From positions 24,519,009 through 24,583,008 of the forward strand of contig CM040100.1 of NCBI GenBank assembly GCA_022496805.1: DNA of 64,000 nt, written 5' to 3'. The stretch is from Pohlia nutans (Eukaryota > Streptophyta > Bryopsida > Bryales > Mniaceae). Shown here piece after piece: positions 36,110 through 49,100 of this stretch (positions are counted from its first letter, which is position 1; each line of letters opens with the position of its first letter). The notes below the pieces were generated by a model, which ran no database searches, had not been told where the DNA came from, and worked only from the letters and a program-made list of their open reading frames with translations. A program made the position numbers and the translations under genes.

Positions 36110-38220
36110 TCTAGGAATATTTCTAAAATATCCCCAAATTGGTTTTAAAACACCCTATATTATTTCTATAAATTTATAATTTTTACTTCAAATGAATAAA
36201 AGACACCCTATATTTGTTCTCTCATAGTTATCTAAATTCTTGATAGTGACTTCCCAAGCTAAAATTAGAGTGATAATCACCACTAGTTTCAAGATTGTAT
36301 AGCTTGAATTTTAAAAACAAAGACATTTTAACCTATTTGAAGGCAAATTCTATTTTTCAAAAATTTAAGTAAAAAATGTGTATTAAAAATGTGTATAAAA
36401 AATGTGTGTAAAAAATGTAACTTATACTTCATGTTTGATCTTATAGAATTTTTTATTTAGAATGAATTTATAATATATAATCTCTATTAATTAGATCTTC
36501 AAAAAAGTTTTAAAATGAATATTTTATAGCAAATTTAGGTTTTGTCCAAAATCCTATAGATCATTCAGATCAAACATCATGTTTGAATATGGACTGAAAA
36601 AACATAATTCATCAAAATTTATATCGAATGATTTCCAAACTACTTAAAAACTCAAGTGTATGAAAGGATCAACTTTGAAATCTATTTATTTACAAACAAC
36701 GATCATTTTTGGATAATTTTTTTTTCCAAATCATGTACAACTTTTGTGTTTACAATTTTGGATTGTATAAACATATGAGTATAGTAGGGCTCTCGGATTC
36801 TGTTCACATGTGAATATGGTAGGGCTCTCTAAACCTCAATTTTGTGTTTTACAAGAAAAATCTTTCCCAGATCAATGGTTTGAACCGGAGTGTTGATGGG
36901 TGTCTTCTCAATTGTGGCTCCTCTAAGTTAAAATAACTCCCCAAGTGCCCCTCAATTTATAGCTAGGTGGACCCATTTGGTCTCCAACTCCTAGGCATGT
37001 TCTAAAGGCCTCCTTCCATGTATCGGTGGAAAGCTGGAGAGCTACCGATGCCATACTGAAATGGGTAAACCCAAGAGTTTGGTTTCAATTCTTGTAGACA
37101 CCAGTAGACTTAGATTCATGTCTTCTAGTGGCTTTCACCGGCCCGATCCTCACATGGAAGCCTGCCCCAAGGATACCTGTCACCCACTTTTGATCCCACG
37201 TGGCATGGTGAGTAGAACTGGCCCCAACCCGGAACTCGCCATTCACGCACGTCTTAGGACCAGAGGGTTTCTTCTTCTGTGGTGTCACACTTCTGGTATC
37301 TTTGTTGGCTCTGACCAAAGGGAAGAGGCATTTGCAGGGACACTCATTTTTTTGGGCTAAATACCACTGTAGCAAATATATTCTGTCCATGATTCCACTG
37401 AAATGCATTCTCGTCCTTCACCTGTTCTATTCCGGTCAGAGCTTCTCGTAGCGTAGCTGCTTGTTGATTCTACAGGAAGTTACCTTAAATTCTTCGCACA
37501 GTTTCAGACCGAAATTTGCAGGAGAAGAAAGAGATCTTGTCAAGCTGAACATGTAAATGATTTGAATCAGATTCAAGAACATCCACCGAGCCGAACAGTG
37601 GAGTAACACCGAGCCTTGAGTGATCAGGCCTACTGCCGTTTCTTTTGACCCACATGTTGATTCTATGCGATAAAGTACCTCCTTTATCATAGTTTAACAT
37701 AATTTCAGATCATAGGTAAATAAGATTGCGTCACGACATCAAGGAAGGCAATTTCATTCTGTGCATTCTCTCCCTGCAAGCTGGCATCAATCCTTCCTGT
37801 TTCAGTCAAAAACAATTCCCACAATTCCACGTACCTGTCTATTTGCATGTTGGTTCCTTGCCAGGCGCTTATCAAGATTCCAATCAGCTGTTATTTGACT
37901 GTCAACGGCACGAGAGATTTTCTTCAAAGAAAATGAGTGTAAAGGTGAAGAAAGTTTTATGCACCCACCTCCTTCCTGTCCTGTAGATCAAGCTGCAGAA
38001 GCACCTGATTCGATGATGTCAGGACTCAAGCGCTTCTGTGAATTATCTGCGTCATGAGACTATGCAAATCACATGGAATTTGTGACATGTATAATTATAA
38101 TCACTGCTAGTAGTCAGAAGTCAATACCAATACTAGTAGTCAAACATCAATACCACGAGGCCAGAGCTTCTCTTCAGAACATGATTGCAATTAGCAAAAC
38201 ATATGAATCACTAATTCGAG
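35130..38220. other. Gene-free stretch with short tandem repeats
   Basis: AAAAATGTGTRT units lie in tandem at 36367-36420, and a 44-bp duplication containing TAGGGCTCTC at 36783-36830. At 37040-38040 the GC content rises, but no frame gives a recognisable protein or consistent exons. Confidence 0.4.
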
Positions 38221-38224
38221 GTGA

Positions 38225-38880
38225 ATGTATCACTCACTCCACACAATGATTAGAGGTTTCACACCTCTTACGAGAAGTTTGATTCTTTGGAGATTGAGAA
38301 CCTTGGGAGAGAAATGTGGAGCCAATTGTGGCCATTCTCCATGAAGAAGGTGTGACTCTCCTTAAAGCCGTGTGAAGAATGAGAATGAACACGGCTTCTC
38401 AATCTTCACACTCATTCTTCACCTCCGGAGGAGAATAATACGGGTTGTCACACCTCCGAGAATCAAACTTCTCTGAAGATTGAGAAGGTATGGAGAGAAA
38501 AAAGGAGCCAATAAGGACCCTTCTCCATGAAGGTGTGAGTCCCCTTTACTGCCTTGTGGAGAATGGAGAATGGAGAATGAGATTTATTGCGACCAACAAA
38601 AATCACGAAGCCGCAACCCTCTCGAATGACAACAAGGGTGAAAACGGAAGCCAAGGTGAAAAGGTGAAGCTTTCACATGCAAAACCATTCTTCACGCCCA
38701 TTCTTCACCCTTGGAGGAGAAGAAAGAAACTTCTCAATCTTCAAAGAATGGGCCCTCCGCAATTCAAGGAGAGAGTGCCATGTCCTCATTCTCTGAAGAT
38801 TGAGAATGGGGAGAAGGTGTGACAACCCCTATTCTCTGAGGATTGAGAATGGGAAGAAAGAGGTGTGACACCCCTAATGT
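38225..38880. repeat. Diverged repeat cluster (TTCTCTGAAGATTGAGAATG units)
   Basis: Several direct and inverted variants of TTCTCTGAAGATTGAGAATG plus GGGAGAAGGTGTGACAACCCC recur, the last two in tandem at about 38783-38875 with a period near 48 bp. The words CCATTCTCCATGAAG and TTCACACTCATTCTTCAC are also repeated. Confidence 0.7.
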
Positions 38881-39148
38881 GAGTACCACTTTCTCACAAC
38901 CATCACCAGTCACGAGACTTTTGTCACAGGTAAAAAAACAAGGACGAGAAACAGATTGCAACAACTGAGGATTACAATTCACTCACCTGCAGTGAGTACA
39001 GCTTGTTACGGTTGCGGGTGGAACGTACGAGAAGACCGATCCAATGTAGTGTAACAGCAATGTGCACGGGAATGATCAGGATCATTCGGAAACCAAAGAA
39101 TGCTCAAGGAAAAATTCAACAGAAGGAAAGAAGCAAGGAGTGAAAATA

Positions 39149-40686
39149 CTAATCCACTCCGGGCATGGTGGGGGCGGACTGTTTGCCAGTCATGGCATTG
39201 GTGTCTTGCTCAAGCAACGCAGCTCTTCGGTTCGGGGGTACGAAGTCCAAGGACCAGTCTGCGTTGGGCAGGCGACCGTGGCAGCCCCCGCCCCGTAACG
39301 GAGGAACCGAAAGAGCTGTCTGTGCTCTGGGCGGATTGGTCATGAATGATCCGGTGAGAGATGGCGACAATGTCATGTCAGGGCGAGTTGGGGACGATGT
39401 TTTGTTGATCACAGGCATGGGCGCCGGAGCTTTGATCATGGAAGAGGCGGAGGCCATCATGTCCTTGGTCTCTTTGGTGAAGACCGTCTGCTTGATAATG
39501 CTGGCCACTAGAGTTAGGGTAATGGTCTTCACAAACGCCTCTCGTCGTTTCAAGCCTTGTGGGGTGGGGTTGTCTTCGTCACAAAGCTCCGGCCCCAGGA
39601 CGTTCAACAACGCGCCCGCTGCGCAGACCTGCGTTTGGACCTCGGTGCTCTGGAGCAGCTTGATGAGCGACTTGATCGCGTCGCTGTCGCGGATGAGCAG
39701 ACGGCTGGCGACCTCGCGCGACACGTTCTGCAATGCGCCCGCGGCCGAGCCGCACACGCACGGCTGCGTGTGGTGCAGCAGGCGCACCAGCCATCGGATG
39801 CCGCCTTTGCGCCGAATCACTCGTATGGAGTCCACATCCGAGCTTATGTTGTGTAGGGCTCCAACCGCCCGTGCCCTGACCTAAATCACGCAATTCATAA
39901 CTACTCAGAATTCATTCCCTCGTTTGCCTAGATGTCATGTGGAATGTCATCGTGGACGTTTTAGTAGACACTGAAATGGAATTTGCATGAAGCGAGAATT
40001 TCAGGATTGACGATATGTACATTGAGGGAGCTGGCAGAGAGGAGATCCACCAAGGGTGGAATGGCGCCTAGGCTGCGCACCACTTTGCGACCCTCGGGCT
40101 GAAAACAGATGCTCTGCAGCGCACCTGCAGCATTTGCTTGCAACTCCTCGTCTTTCGAAGTCAGAAACTCAACCTATTCCACAGGGAGGGAGGCACGATG
40201 ATCGGATAAGCAGCATCAATCGGACAGCAACCACGACAGGAATTAGGGTTTGGTTTGGTTACCAAAGTGGACGCTCCTCCGCACGCCAGCACGGCGCTCA
40301 CATTCTCTTTCTCGTAGCAGATGTTGAGCACAACGTTGGCGCCCTCGGCCTGGATCTTGGTGCCCGCGGTCTGGTCGCTGAGATGCTTCAGCAGCTGAGC
40401 GATGGCCTTCGCCCCTACTGCCCTGCGATTCACCTCCTTGCGGGACAGAACCTTGAGATGGGTCAGCAATGGCAGCAACGTCTTCTGCTCCAGTAGCCAT
40501 TTCGTTGGCTGAGAGAGCTTCTCCTTCGCCTCCTCCAACTCTCTGGCATCCTGACATGAATGGCTCAAGCGATCAATTACGAAATCAATCACAAATTGGA
40601 GCATAAAACTATCATGCAGAATCAGTGCTCAGGTTACGTGCATTTACATCTTCACTGCCAGGACTGGGCATGCCGGGACATTCCAT
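39149..40686 (-). CDS. Armadillo-repeat protein, four exons
   Basis: Minus-strand exons 40686-40648 (MECPGMPSPGSED), 40550-40263, 40173-40021 and 39880-39149 join in phase 0 to 403 residues. Armadillo-type helices are plain: LLPLLTHLKVLS, GAKAIAQLLKHLSDQ, ANVVLNICYEKENVSAVLACGG, NAAGALQSICFQPEGRKVVRS, GAIPPLVDLLSAS, AVGALHNISSD, GGIRWLVRLLHHTQ, AAGALQNVSR, AIKSLIKLLQS and AAGALLNVLG. This makes roughly five or six repeats, then a Ser/Pro-rich tail ending PTMPGVD. Such solenoids bind proteins; the partner is unknown and I cannot name an orthologue. It is the most downstream gene of the minus-strand island. Confidence 0.88.
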
Positions 40687-41707
40687 CTTCTGCTCCAACG
40701 ATCAACCTATCTTGACATTCTCGCCATTGCATCAAACCTCTTCAAGGTGCTTGTAAAAATCCCAGAGATTGAATTACTGCATCGTGTAGATCATGCCGGG
40801 ACTCTGGGATTTCAATTCGAGGAATGACGAATCACATCCTTGGGGTTGGGTTGAAAGACTCGGAGACGAAGTTGGAAAGCGGGGAAAGCGAACTACTTCA
40901 GCTGAACCATGGAGATCGAGTTAGGTCGGCGGTTATTCCGGTTGACAAATTATTCTGGAACTAGCGTTCAATTCACAAGATCAATTTCTGCGTCCTGTTC
41001 CCGATAGAATCATCGCCGTATCATCATCCCTACCTCACTGGCTACTACCCAGTTGTAATACATGAGATGCATTGATACAGTAAACCGGTATTCCATCTTG
41101 GAAATGGCTAGAAATTCGAGGATTGATTCTACGGTTCCATTCCAGCCCAGTGATGGCAGTGCCGTTGTGGCCAACCCTCCTACGTACATTGGCCACCAAT
41201 CCGCAATCCATAGCCGTACGTGATCGGCAAGCAGCAGTGGAAGGCCGAGTGCAGTTGATCTTCAATAACCAATTTCAGTCTGAGAAGCACATTGTCGAGA
41301 CTTGGGACGTTTTGCAGACGTGCAGTAGCTGCACAACGTTGCCATGATGTCAGCAGTAAGTCGACACACTTCTTTAAATTGATGCATTGCATCATGAGAT
41401 TAAAAGGAAAACAAAAAACTAGAAGACATGAAAATGTGAGGTTATCATCTGCTGGTCAGTACATCACATTACAGGATGAAACATGCATGTCCTCTCCTGA
41501 GGCCCCCACCTTTTTTACATCTGTACTAGTAAATTTAGGATTAAAACTGTAATAATCTCGCATTTCCCAGTTGAAACCGACATGACAATTCGCCTATGTA
41601 ACTGTGTTGAAGGCTTGCTCCTCTGATAGTGACGTTGCCGCTACCCGGCCAGGTGGTGTCTGTCTACACAATTGATCTCTTCGCCCTACATATGCAGGAA
41701 AACGGAT

Positions 41708-43398
41708 TCAATCACGTCTTTTCACATTTGGGGTCTGTACCGAGGATCTGGGAGAAGGCTGAAGTTCTGGCAGAGCCGCTGCAGATGCTGCGTATTTCTC
41801 AAACACGATCTTTTTCTCGTCCGCGTATTCTTCTGGATCCAAGCTACCACACTGGAAGCTTCTTAACAGGGTCTTTCGAAGTGCAAAGCATCCGACGTTG
41901 TCGCAGGCAACAAAATCGGCGTGATTGCGTGTTATTTTTGCAACTTGAACAGCTTTACCTTTCTCTCTCAGGCCAGGCAGGCTTCGTTTTTTCATTCTCT
42001 TGACAGCTTCTTGTATGGAAAGGCCACCAGCTCCGGCATCAGCAAATATCAGAATCAAGGAATGAAACAGAGTTGCTGAGTCGTTCTGAGCTTCCTCAGC
42101 CTCTGCGGACCTATTTGCATCACAATACATGCATCAACGTGTACCACAGTTTTAAACGACGTTTCAGATCTCTTGTAACAAGGAATGGCTGGTTTGCTTT
42201 ACGGGCCATACAAGAAGGTTAGTGCAATTTACGTTTCAATGAAGCTGATCTTGTTCGACTTCATAGATTGGGACTTAGCAGCTTCCGAGCTTGGCCTGCA
42301 CATTGATGGGCACGAGCGCAGTGTGATCGAGTGGTATAACGAAACAGACAACGGTGGAGAATTTCACACCACAAACTGAATCGTCTCAAGACCATTTGGT
42401 ACTTAGCTAAGAGGGCTATCTTTCTTTGCAAGCAAGCATCAGTCACAAATTTAGTGCTGAAGATTATTGGAAGTACACGTCGAAGTGGGTAACATACTGT
42501 CGAGAAGTGTCTGGTCGTTGCACTTCCTGCATTTGAGAAGAATCATCTAGCTGTTCAATTTCGGAGACTTGACTAGGTGAAATTTCTGAATCCTTCTGTA
42601 GAGAAAATTCGAAGTCTTTCGCAGTTTCTGAATACTGAACATCAATGTCATTAATTCTCTCTGCCATGGTTATATCCAAACTTGTTATTTCCTGAAGTTC
42701 TGTAGTGAGCACTACAGTCACCTTCTGAAGTTCCGTTAAATGCAAGTCCTGCTCCAAACCACGCAATCAATCGGTTGTCGGAATTAATCCACGTCATAGA
42801 AACAGTCCAAACCAATCCGGTGCACACCGTTCACTTGCCATGAGAACTTCATTCATTATTAGACTCCAAATATGTCATGAGTTGTGCACACATGCTTGCA
42901 GGCTGTAAGAGGAGGGAAGTGAATATGAGTTGAGAATCACTAACAGGAGGATGGCCATACTCCTCTGCCAACTTCGCAACTGCATTAAAGAATTTTATAC
43001 CTGTCCCCGGAGTAAGGTTTAGATTAAAATTTTGATTTGGCCTCATGCATTTGGGGAATTGCGTATGGAAGGAACAGTCTACTCTATAGTTTTTCGTTTA
43101 ACTCAGCAGAGATTACAATTGTTGCAGATGGAAAAGACGACGAAGACTCACCCTCGGAAAAATTCCTGGCCTGGAATGTTCTGGAGATGGAACTTCTGTC
43201 GCGTGATAATTTCCAATTGGACAGAAATTTCAACCGTTCTCCCAAGTCATCAGCCGAGAGAGGTTTGGGGGCCCCAGGTTTAAGTGCATCAACATCTTCT
43301 TCCAATGCAGGAAGACTTTGTGGAAGACCTTGTGCGACTTGTCCTACTCGTAACAGTTCGCCTATTCCTGACCCTCGCTTCTTTTCGGACTTCTTCAT
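41708..43398 (-). CDS. Pterin-4a-carbinolamine-dehydratase-like protein, possibly with a HARE-HTH-like C-terminus
   Basis: Exons 43398-43152, 43000-42945 and 42748-42477 give a DCoH/PCD-type domain: SADDLGERLKFLSNWKLSRD, ISRTFQARNFSEG, IKFFNAVAKLAEEYGHPP, DLHLTELQKVTVVLTTE. The classical HHP signature is changed to HPP and the later His is missing, so dehydratase activity is doubtful. If exon 3 is read through it stops at 42464 (195 residues). A GT at 42476 joins in phase to an exon 42110-41708, giving 325 residues. That exon reads GGLSIQEAVKRMKKRSLPGLREKGKAVQVAKI..VGCFALR, which resembles a HARE-type winged helix. Plants have PCD-like proteins in plastids (RAF2 type) and mitochondria; no clear transit peptide is seen here. 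The start at 43398 is uncertain and may be an internal exon. Confidence 0.6.
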
Positions 43399-43894
43399 GA
43401 CTGCACGTACAACAAGATTTCATCACCAAAGATGAGAGAAAATCTAGAATCAAGAAAAGCCAAGCAAAAGCACCGTTGCAAAATAAAGTCATCATATGCT
43501 GAGTCCTGTAGTTGAAGGTTGAGTTTCATTACTGTACAGTACAATGGTGTGCAAAACTAGTGGTTTTGATTAGCTGAAGGGCTTGCATGTCGTGCCTGAT
43601 GTATCGTGATCCTGATTCAACAATATTTCAATCCTCCAAGATAAATTTTTGTTATCAGAGCCCGGGAAATATTGTGCATCATCAGAATATCCATTCAGGG
43701 TAGTAATGCTCGTAATACTAAAAAGTCAACCACAATGCCGCCACTCGACAGCATCTCACAGTTCAATATTGATCCAGTGAATGTCATTCCAAAAATAAGC
43801 TCTTTTGCTAGACGTGCTGAATCTACAAACACGAACTATTCTGTCAAAAATCACCTAATGCAGTGCAGATGAAATTAAGGGGTTGCCAAGAAGC

Positions 43895-44855
43895 TTACAC
43901 TTCTGGGTTCTCCTTCAGCCATTTCGAAGAGTACTGCACGTCGTTCTTGTCAATCTGTCTAGCTAGACTAAAGTCCTGGATGGTTAAGCCCTTCACCGCA
44001 CGAGTGGATAACACCAAATTCACAGTACGAGAGTCTGTCAAGTGCAAATCCTGCCCAGGCTCACAGGTTATGAGTAGCTCCAAGCAGATGAGTTAGTATT
44101 CTATCGAAAATATCCACTCCAATTTCATAGTCAAAAAAATATTTCTCAACAATCGTTACAAACGGAAGTGCACTTAAGAATTAAATAAGCACTCTTACAG
44201 GATAATGACCACCTTCCACATCAGCCAGCTTTGCAACGTGGTTGAAGAACTTCATACCTAGAGACAAGTGCAATGATCCTCAGAACTGAGATCACTGCTG
44301 GACTTGTCTGGTCAACTTGGAAGAATCAAGAACTGCAAGTATGAGACAGAGGAAGCTGCAACCCGGCCTTAGGTGAGACACATGCAGATTAGGGCACACG
44401 CTGCGCTAGCAAAAGAGTCTAGGTTATTGTAACAACATTAAGCAAGTCATAACAGAGCGCCCTGTGATCAACACATTGATCACTAAACATTACAGCTGCA
44501 CCATACTTACAGCTTGCAAGAGAACTATACGGGAATATTGTGAAACATTATCAAATTTCGAAACTGGACGAGTAGAACCTCGAAACCCATTTACAACCAT
44601 TGACGTTAATACCCTCGGCAAAGTTTTTGGCCATGAAGGTCCTCGATATGCTTCCCGAGTCAGGAGCCAAGTTCCATAATGGAATATCTCTCATCATTTC
44701 TTGACATTCGCCCTCAGATAACTGCAGTACCAGGTAAATGCCCATCAGAAATTGATCTGTACGAATAGAAAAGATCCATTGTAAGGGACGCAGTTTAACC
44801 GTGACTTGGTTCCCTATTGATCACGAAGACCAGAGATATTTGAAACCTTTGACAT
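43895..44855 (-). CDS. Pterin-4a-carbinolamine-dehydratase-like protein (adjacent paralogue)
   Basis: Certain exons are 44721-44613 (LSEGECQEMMRDIPLWNLA..SISRTFMAKNFAEG), 44257-44199 (MKFFNHVAKLADVEGGHYP) and 44050-43895 (DLHLTDSRTVNLVLS..GLTIQDFSLARQID), with matching phases. The stop TAA at 43895 follows NPEV. The first exon is open. A 9-base exon at 44855-44847 (ATG TCA AAG) gives a 110-residue protein of usual PCD length; an ATG at 44976 with donor at 44907 gives 130 residues but starts only 27 bases after the previous gene. The PCD signature HHP is HYP here, with the following DLHL kept. It shares exon structure with the neighbour at 41708-43398, so the pair arose by tandem duplication, or forms one two-domain gene. 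Confidence 0.72.
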
Positions 44856-45002
44856 TTCTGCGGGTAAACAATGATCCTCGGAAAGAAATGGAACTCTCAA
44901 AACTCACAGCCCACTCAGTGACTGGAAAAAAGGTAGCCTCGTGCAAGAACCGAACCTGCTGCAAAAATTGAACCATATTGCAGACCGGTGAATCCAAGAC
45001 TT

Positions 45003-45791
45003 TTACAGGGCGTAGAGCGGGTGGCCTGTCTGGATTCCAAGCCAAGAAGGAGGAGCTGATTCATGTCTAAGAGTGAAGGAATTGAACGAGTGTGGCTGCT
45101 CCGCTCTCCCTGCAACCCAAAATGCCAATGCCTCTTCAGTCAACAGTTCCAATCGCCAACTCAGCTTTCTGATCTCAATTATAATAATCTTTGTAACATT
45201 CTTACAACAGCGCAATGTTCTCCAAAAGTATTCTTGCTCTGTACATACATAATACGGGGGCACAACTGCGTTTGATGTAAAACCTAACAATTGTCCTCGA
45301 CAGAAACGTCCATGTACCTCCCTCGACTGGCGGTGGTGAGACCCACTTCCAATCAATCGCAATATTTAGGGTAAACATGTGTTCGTCAGTCCTCAGCTTC
45401 TTTGTAGTCACTTCAAACCACAGCGAGTGACCGTTGTAAGACGCAGCAGAATGAAATGCTGAATGCCCCGTGAAAATTAAGTGTACTCGTACCCCAGCTG
45501 AGGCTTACAAAGCACAGGTCGACTCTCCTGTTTGCGGTTTTTCTCTTCAAGCGTTATTCAAATACTTTGTTATCTGAGAACGTCATGTCTCTGAAAAGGT
45601 CTCGTGCAAAACGAACTGAAAATTGAGTTAAGCGAACATTTTCAGCTGACATTACCCTAGAATGATGTCCTGACGTCCTGACCGTCGTGAGGTAAGCTCA
45701 CATCTTCCACAAAGTGCAGGCCCTGCCGTGGTTTCTTGCCATTAAACTGTAGCCAACCGATTCGATCTCCAACAGCAACGGTTAGGGACAT
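45003..45791 (-). CDS. Unrecognised small protein, three exons
   Basis: Exons 45791-45683, 45503-45318 and 45109-45003 join in phase (1,1) to 133 residues. The protein reads MSLTVAVGDRIGWLQFNGKK, then QGLHFVEDVSL, GHSAFHSAASYNGHSLWFEV, MFTLNIAIDWKWVSPPP, and ends GIQTGHPLYAL. Alternating hydrophobic and polar residues with many aromatics suggest a beta-sandwich. It has no signal peptide or membrane segment. I do not recognise the family. An upstream exon may exist, since the open stretch at 45831-46106 on the same strand looks coding and has a GTAAGT donor near 45955. Next gene on the strand: the PCD-like gene at 44855 or 44976. Confidence 0.5.
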
Positions 45792-45830
45792 GTCGACATG
45801 AATTAGGTTCTCGACCTTCCCTCATTGCGC

Positions 45831-46106
45831 TCATGGGAATGGATAAACAAGAAAGCCGAAAATTGTAACAACAAAGGACATGCCTATGTACACTTCAAGA
45901 GTCTCAAGATCATACAAGCTGACATCGACAGTCCCATAGGACCTATCTACCCTACTTACGGAAGCACCATCGCCGTGAAATTGCACTACAAGGTTCTGCT
46001 CCTCTATGAATGCTTGAAGACTAAGAATGATGAGTTCTTTACAATCAACTAGAAAATAATGCGTCAATCTGTAATTTCGACAAACGTGGAAAATCCTGAA
46101 GCTCAC
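45831..46106 (-). other. Coding-like stretch of uncertain ownership
   Basis: The frame reads AFIEEQNLVVQFHGDGAS, then a consensus GTAAGT donor. If unspliced it continues to YIGMSFVVTIFGFLVYPFP, a possible membrane helix. It starts 35 bases after the stop of the gene at 46141. It may be a first exon of the 45003-45791 gene or an alternative 3' exon of its upstream neighbour. Confidence 0.3.
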
Positions 46107-46140
46107 AAATCAACTCTTTCCTTGACCAGTCATGCAGAAA

Positions 46141-49100
46141 CTAATAGAAAGGTCGCTTAGGATCAGGCATTCGTTCTAACATGTAGCTCAAGCCTCCAGC
46201 AAACGCAAACACAAAGAAGAACGTCAGAATCACTTTTCCAATATAAGCAGGTGAGCAATCTTGAGGGCCCCCTTCAGGCAGCTTGCCACCTGGGTATAAA
46301 TCCTCCCAGTTCTGCAAAATCAACAGTGTAAATCAAGGCCTCATCAATGCATCGAAAATACTAAGAATGAAAACAAAAATGTCAGTTCATCCATTAGAAG
46401 CTCCCAAGAATACCATATGATGCTTCCCGAAAAGAAAATGGGAAGAACAAGCAACCATGACAAGTTGCAAAAGCGTTAGAAACAAGAACACTAACAATGT
46501 ATGGCATCAAGGTACATGGAGAAATTTTTCTCGAAGTGTTCACCTTGACGCCAAAGTATTGTAATGGATCCATGTCTTCTACACTCTTTCGGGTGGGCTT
46601 GTTGCACTCATTATGTTTGGTGTTTGTTGACTCTGTTCAGGGAAAACATCATCACTATTTAGCACACCAACAGGTATGTGCACATCCTCAATATACAAAG
46701 GAAAACTGACAAGTACTAGTATAAACAAGGTGCATACTAGAATAGAGATACAAGTATCACATTCGCTGTGAGCTCGTGGAACCGTACAAGAATTTCAGGA
46801 GTTGCCTCAGATTATCTGCCGTCCATCAAAGGACCACTTGCAGATGCTTGTAGGTAGGATATTATAATAAGAAATATTTTCTATTTGACATTAAGGATTT
46901 TCAATGATGACAGAAAGGAAAGGACAAAAATTCGTTACATACAAGTGATACTCCGCAACTAGAATATATTGCTTCAAATACTAGAAACCTTCCTCTAGGG
47001 GATTCATAAGGAACTCTTACTGTTTTCTTACTAAGCTTAAATTCTCAATTCAAGTCATGCACAAAGGAATAATATCAGGTTCGATATCTACAAGAATGAA
47101 GTGATAACTCAAAGGTTCTAAAAGGTATGCAAAATTGTATAGCTGACCTGGACCAAAGATGGCCCCTGGCACTTTCGTAACAGGTTTAAGGGAAGAAAGC
47201 GCCCGAGCAGTGCCTTCTTTGATTGTGTCTTTCAGTTTGTGGACTGGACCCTCGTTCACAGGTTTCCCGTTGACAAATTGAACAGCTGCTGCCCAAAACG
47301 TAGAGAATGAGATAAATGCCTTTCTATCACCAACCACATTTTCTGAGCAATATGGAATTTATAAAATTGCTGCTTATAGTCCTGTTGCAATTGACGTGCT
47401 GCAAGAACTTTGGATTCAGAGGTGTCTAGACCAAAAATGCAAAGGAGTATATCTGGAGGTCAGACAACCAATTATTGCCTCTATGCGTATCGACTCCAAC
47501 AAAATTCACCTTTGAAATGCTATATGGTAGCGACATATGAAATGGGCTTGGCAATACGACACTCATTTTGGTGACTGTCGATTGTATTCAATATTCTGTC
47601 ATAATCTTAAATCACTACACAAAAAATGTTCAGTGGCATCCTCATTGTTGTGCTTTGGTGCATCTTACAAGAAGAAGAGGATCACCTTTTAATAATTTGC
47701 TAACTTTCATATTAGGTCACTCGCTATGCCGCCTTTTCCTTTTCACATATCCTCCTTTAGGCTCTATAGAACGACGGTGGTATGGCATGAGAACCACCCT
47801 CGGTAATTACATAAAGAGAGCAGTTTTTGGGAAAAAGAAAATAAGCAAATTGGGACCATTGACAAGGTTGTCTCAGTCCGGATGACCCTGGAACTGAGCA
47901 TCACCATATTACATGCATGCTATTCATCTACAAATGCAAGCGCGACAGAAATTTACAGGAATTCAATTCCATGCCGAAGAGCACATCCTAACATGACTTA
48001 TGGGATTGAAGATACCTCCTGTACCTTCTCGTAAGGTCTTTAATGTCCAGGATTCATCATAAGCAACAAGCTCAACATCAGGACCAAACTCGATAGGGTC
48101 TTCACCGTCTTTACAAGCCACTATGCACACCACTGGCAAAGCTGGATCTCTAAGCTGACAGTTGAATCTCTCAACTGCAAAAGCAGCCTTTGTCCCTGGT
48201 GCAAACCTCTTCTTAACACCATCTGGGCCTACAACATCCACAGACTGCCATTTGTTTTCGAAATCAGCCAAAACAGCCAACTCATAATATTCTAGGTCTA
48301 AGAAATTGTGCTATTGGCCGCTGAGAAGTCCAAGCACGTGTAAAATCATTAAATTTTCCGTAAGTCTGAGTTCCCACATATATTAACTGAAGTAGATTGA
48401 TTACAAAGCGTTGAACGATTATGCGAGCCTTCGCTACCAAGACATGCTCAATTCAAACCCAACTAGACACCTATGCAAGAAATCGGGAGCAAGAGCATAT
48501 CACACAACACATGTCACAGAAAATTAACAGAATAACTTACACAAAAATTTGGTTGCCGTTTGTTTCTATCACTCATCCTGTTTCCGGTTGTCGCCTGCAT
48601 ACGCCAAGAAGAGATTTACAAGGACCTAATATCTATAGCTACACAAGTAGCTGAGCCTCCTTAGAGACCGATGAACTTACACCATATTCTACTCCTGGTT
48701 GCTCTGTCCTGCATTATATCTACTTGTTCAACTATAATCTTATCATCGCCAAGAAACATTGAACCATCAGGCTTGTAGTATGCAAAGAAAGTAGGTACTT
48801 ACAAGAGCTCTCAGATCATGCGTTTCCTCAGGACCGCATAGCTTAACGTCCGCATCCCAATCCTGAGCAGCATAGCAAGCTTAGGTCGATTAGTATGCGA
48901 TTCAATTCAAGACATTCACATCACACAAAGAAAACTGAAGTATTGCCAGATACGAAAAGGATTGAAATCAATGAAGAATCTGACTTACAGACTCAATTGG
49001 ACCATCACCTTCTAGAGCATCAACTTCAACGTCTGTGTCCTGGGGAACAATATCAAGGTCACGAGCGTCATCGTTGATGCACTCTAACTAGAGCAATTAA

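Noticed and set aside
37061..37986. Possible gene in the moderately GC-rich 37-38 kb stretch
   Set aside because: Frames are short, no in-phase splice joins were found and no peptide is recognised.
39165..40496. Plus-strand frames opposite the armadillo gene
   Set aside because: The minus strand gives regular armadillo helices and phase-matched introns; the plus frames are shadows.
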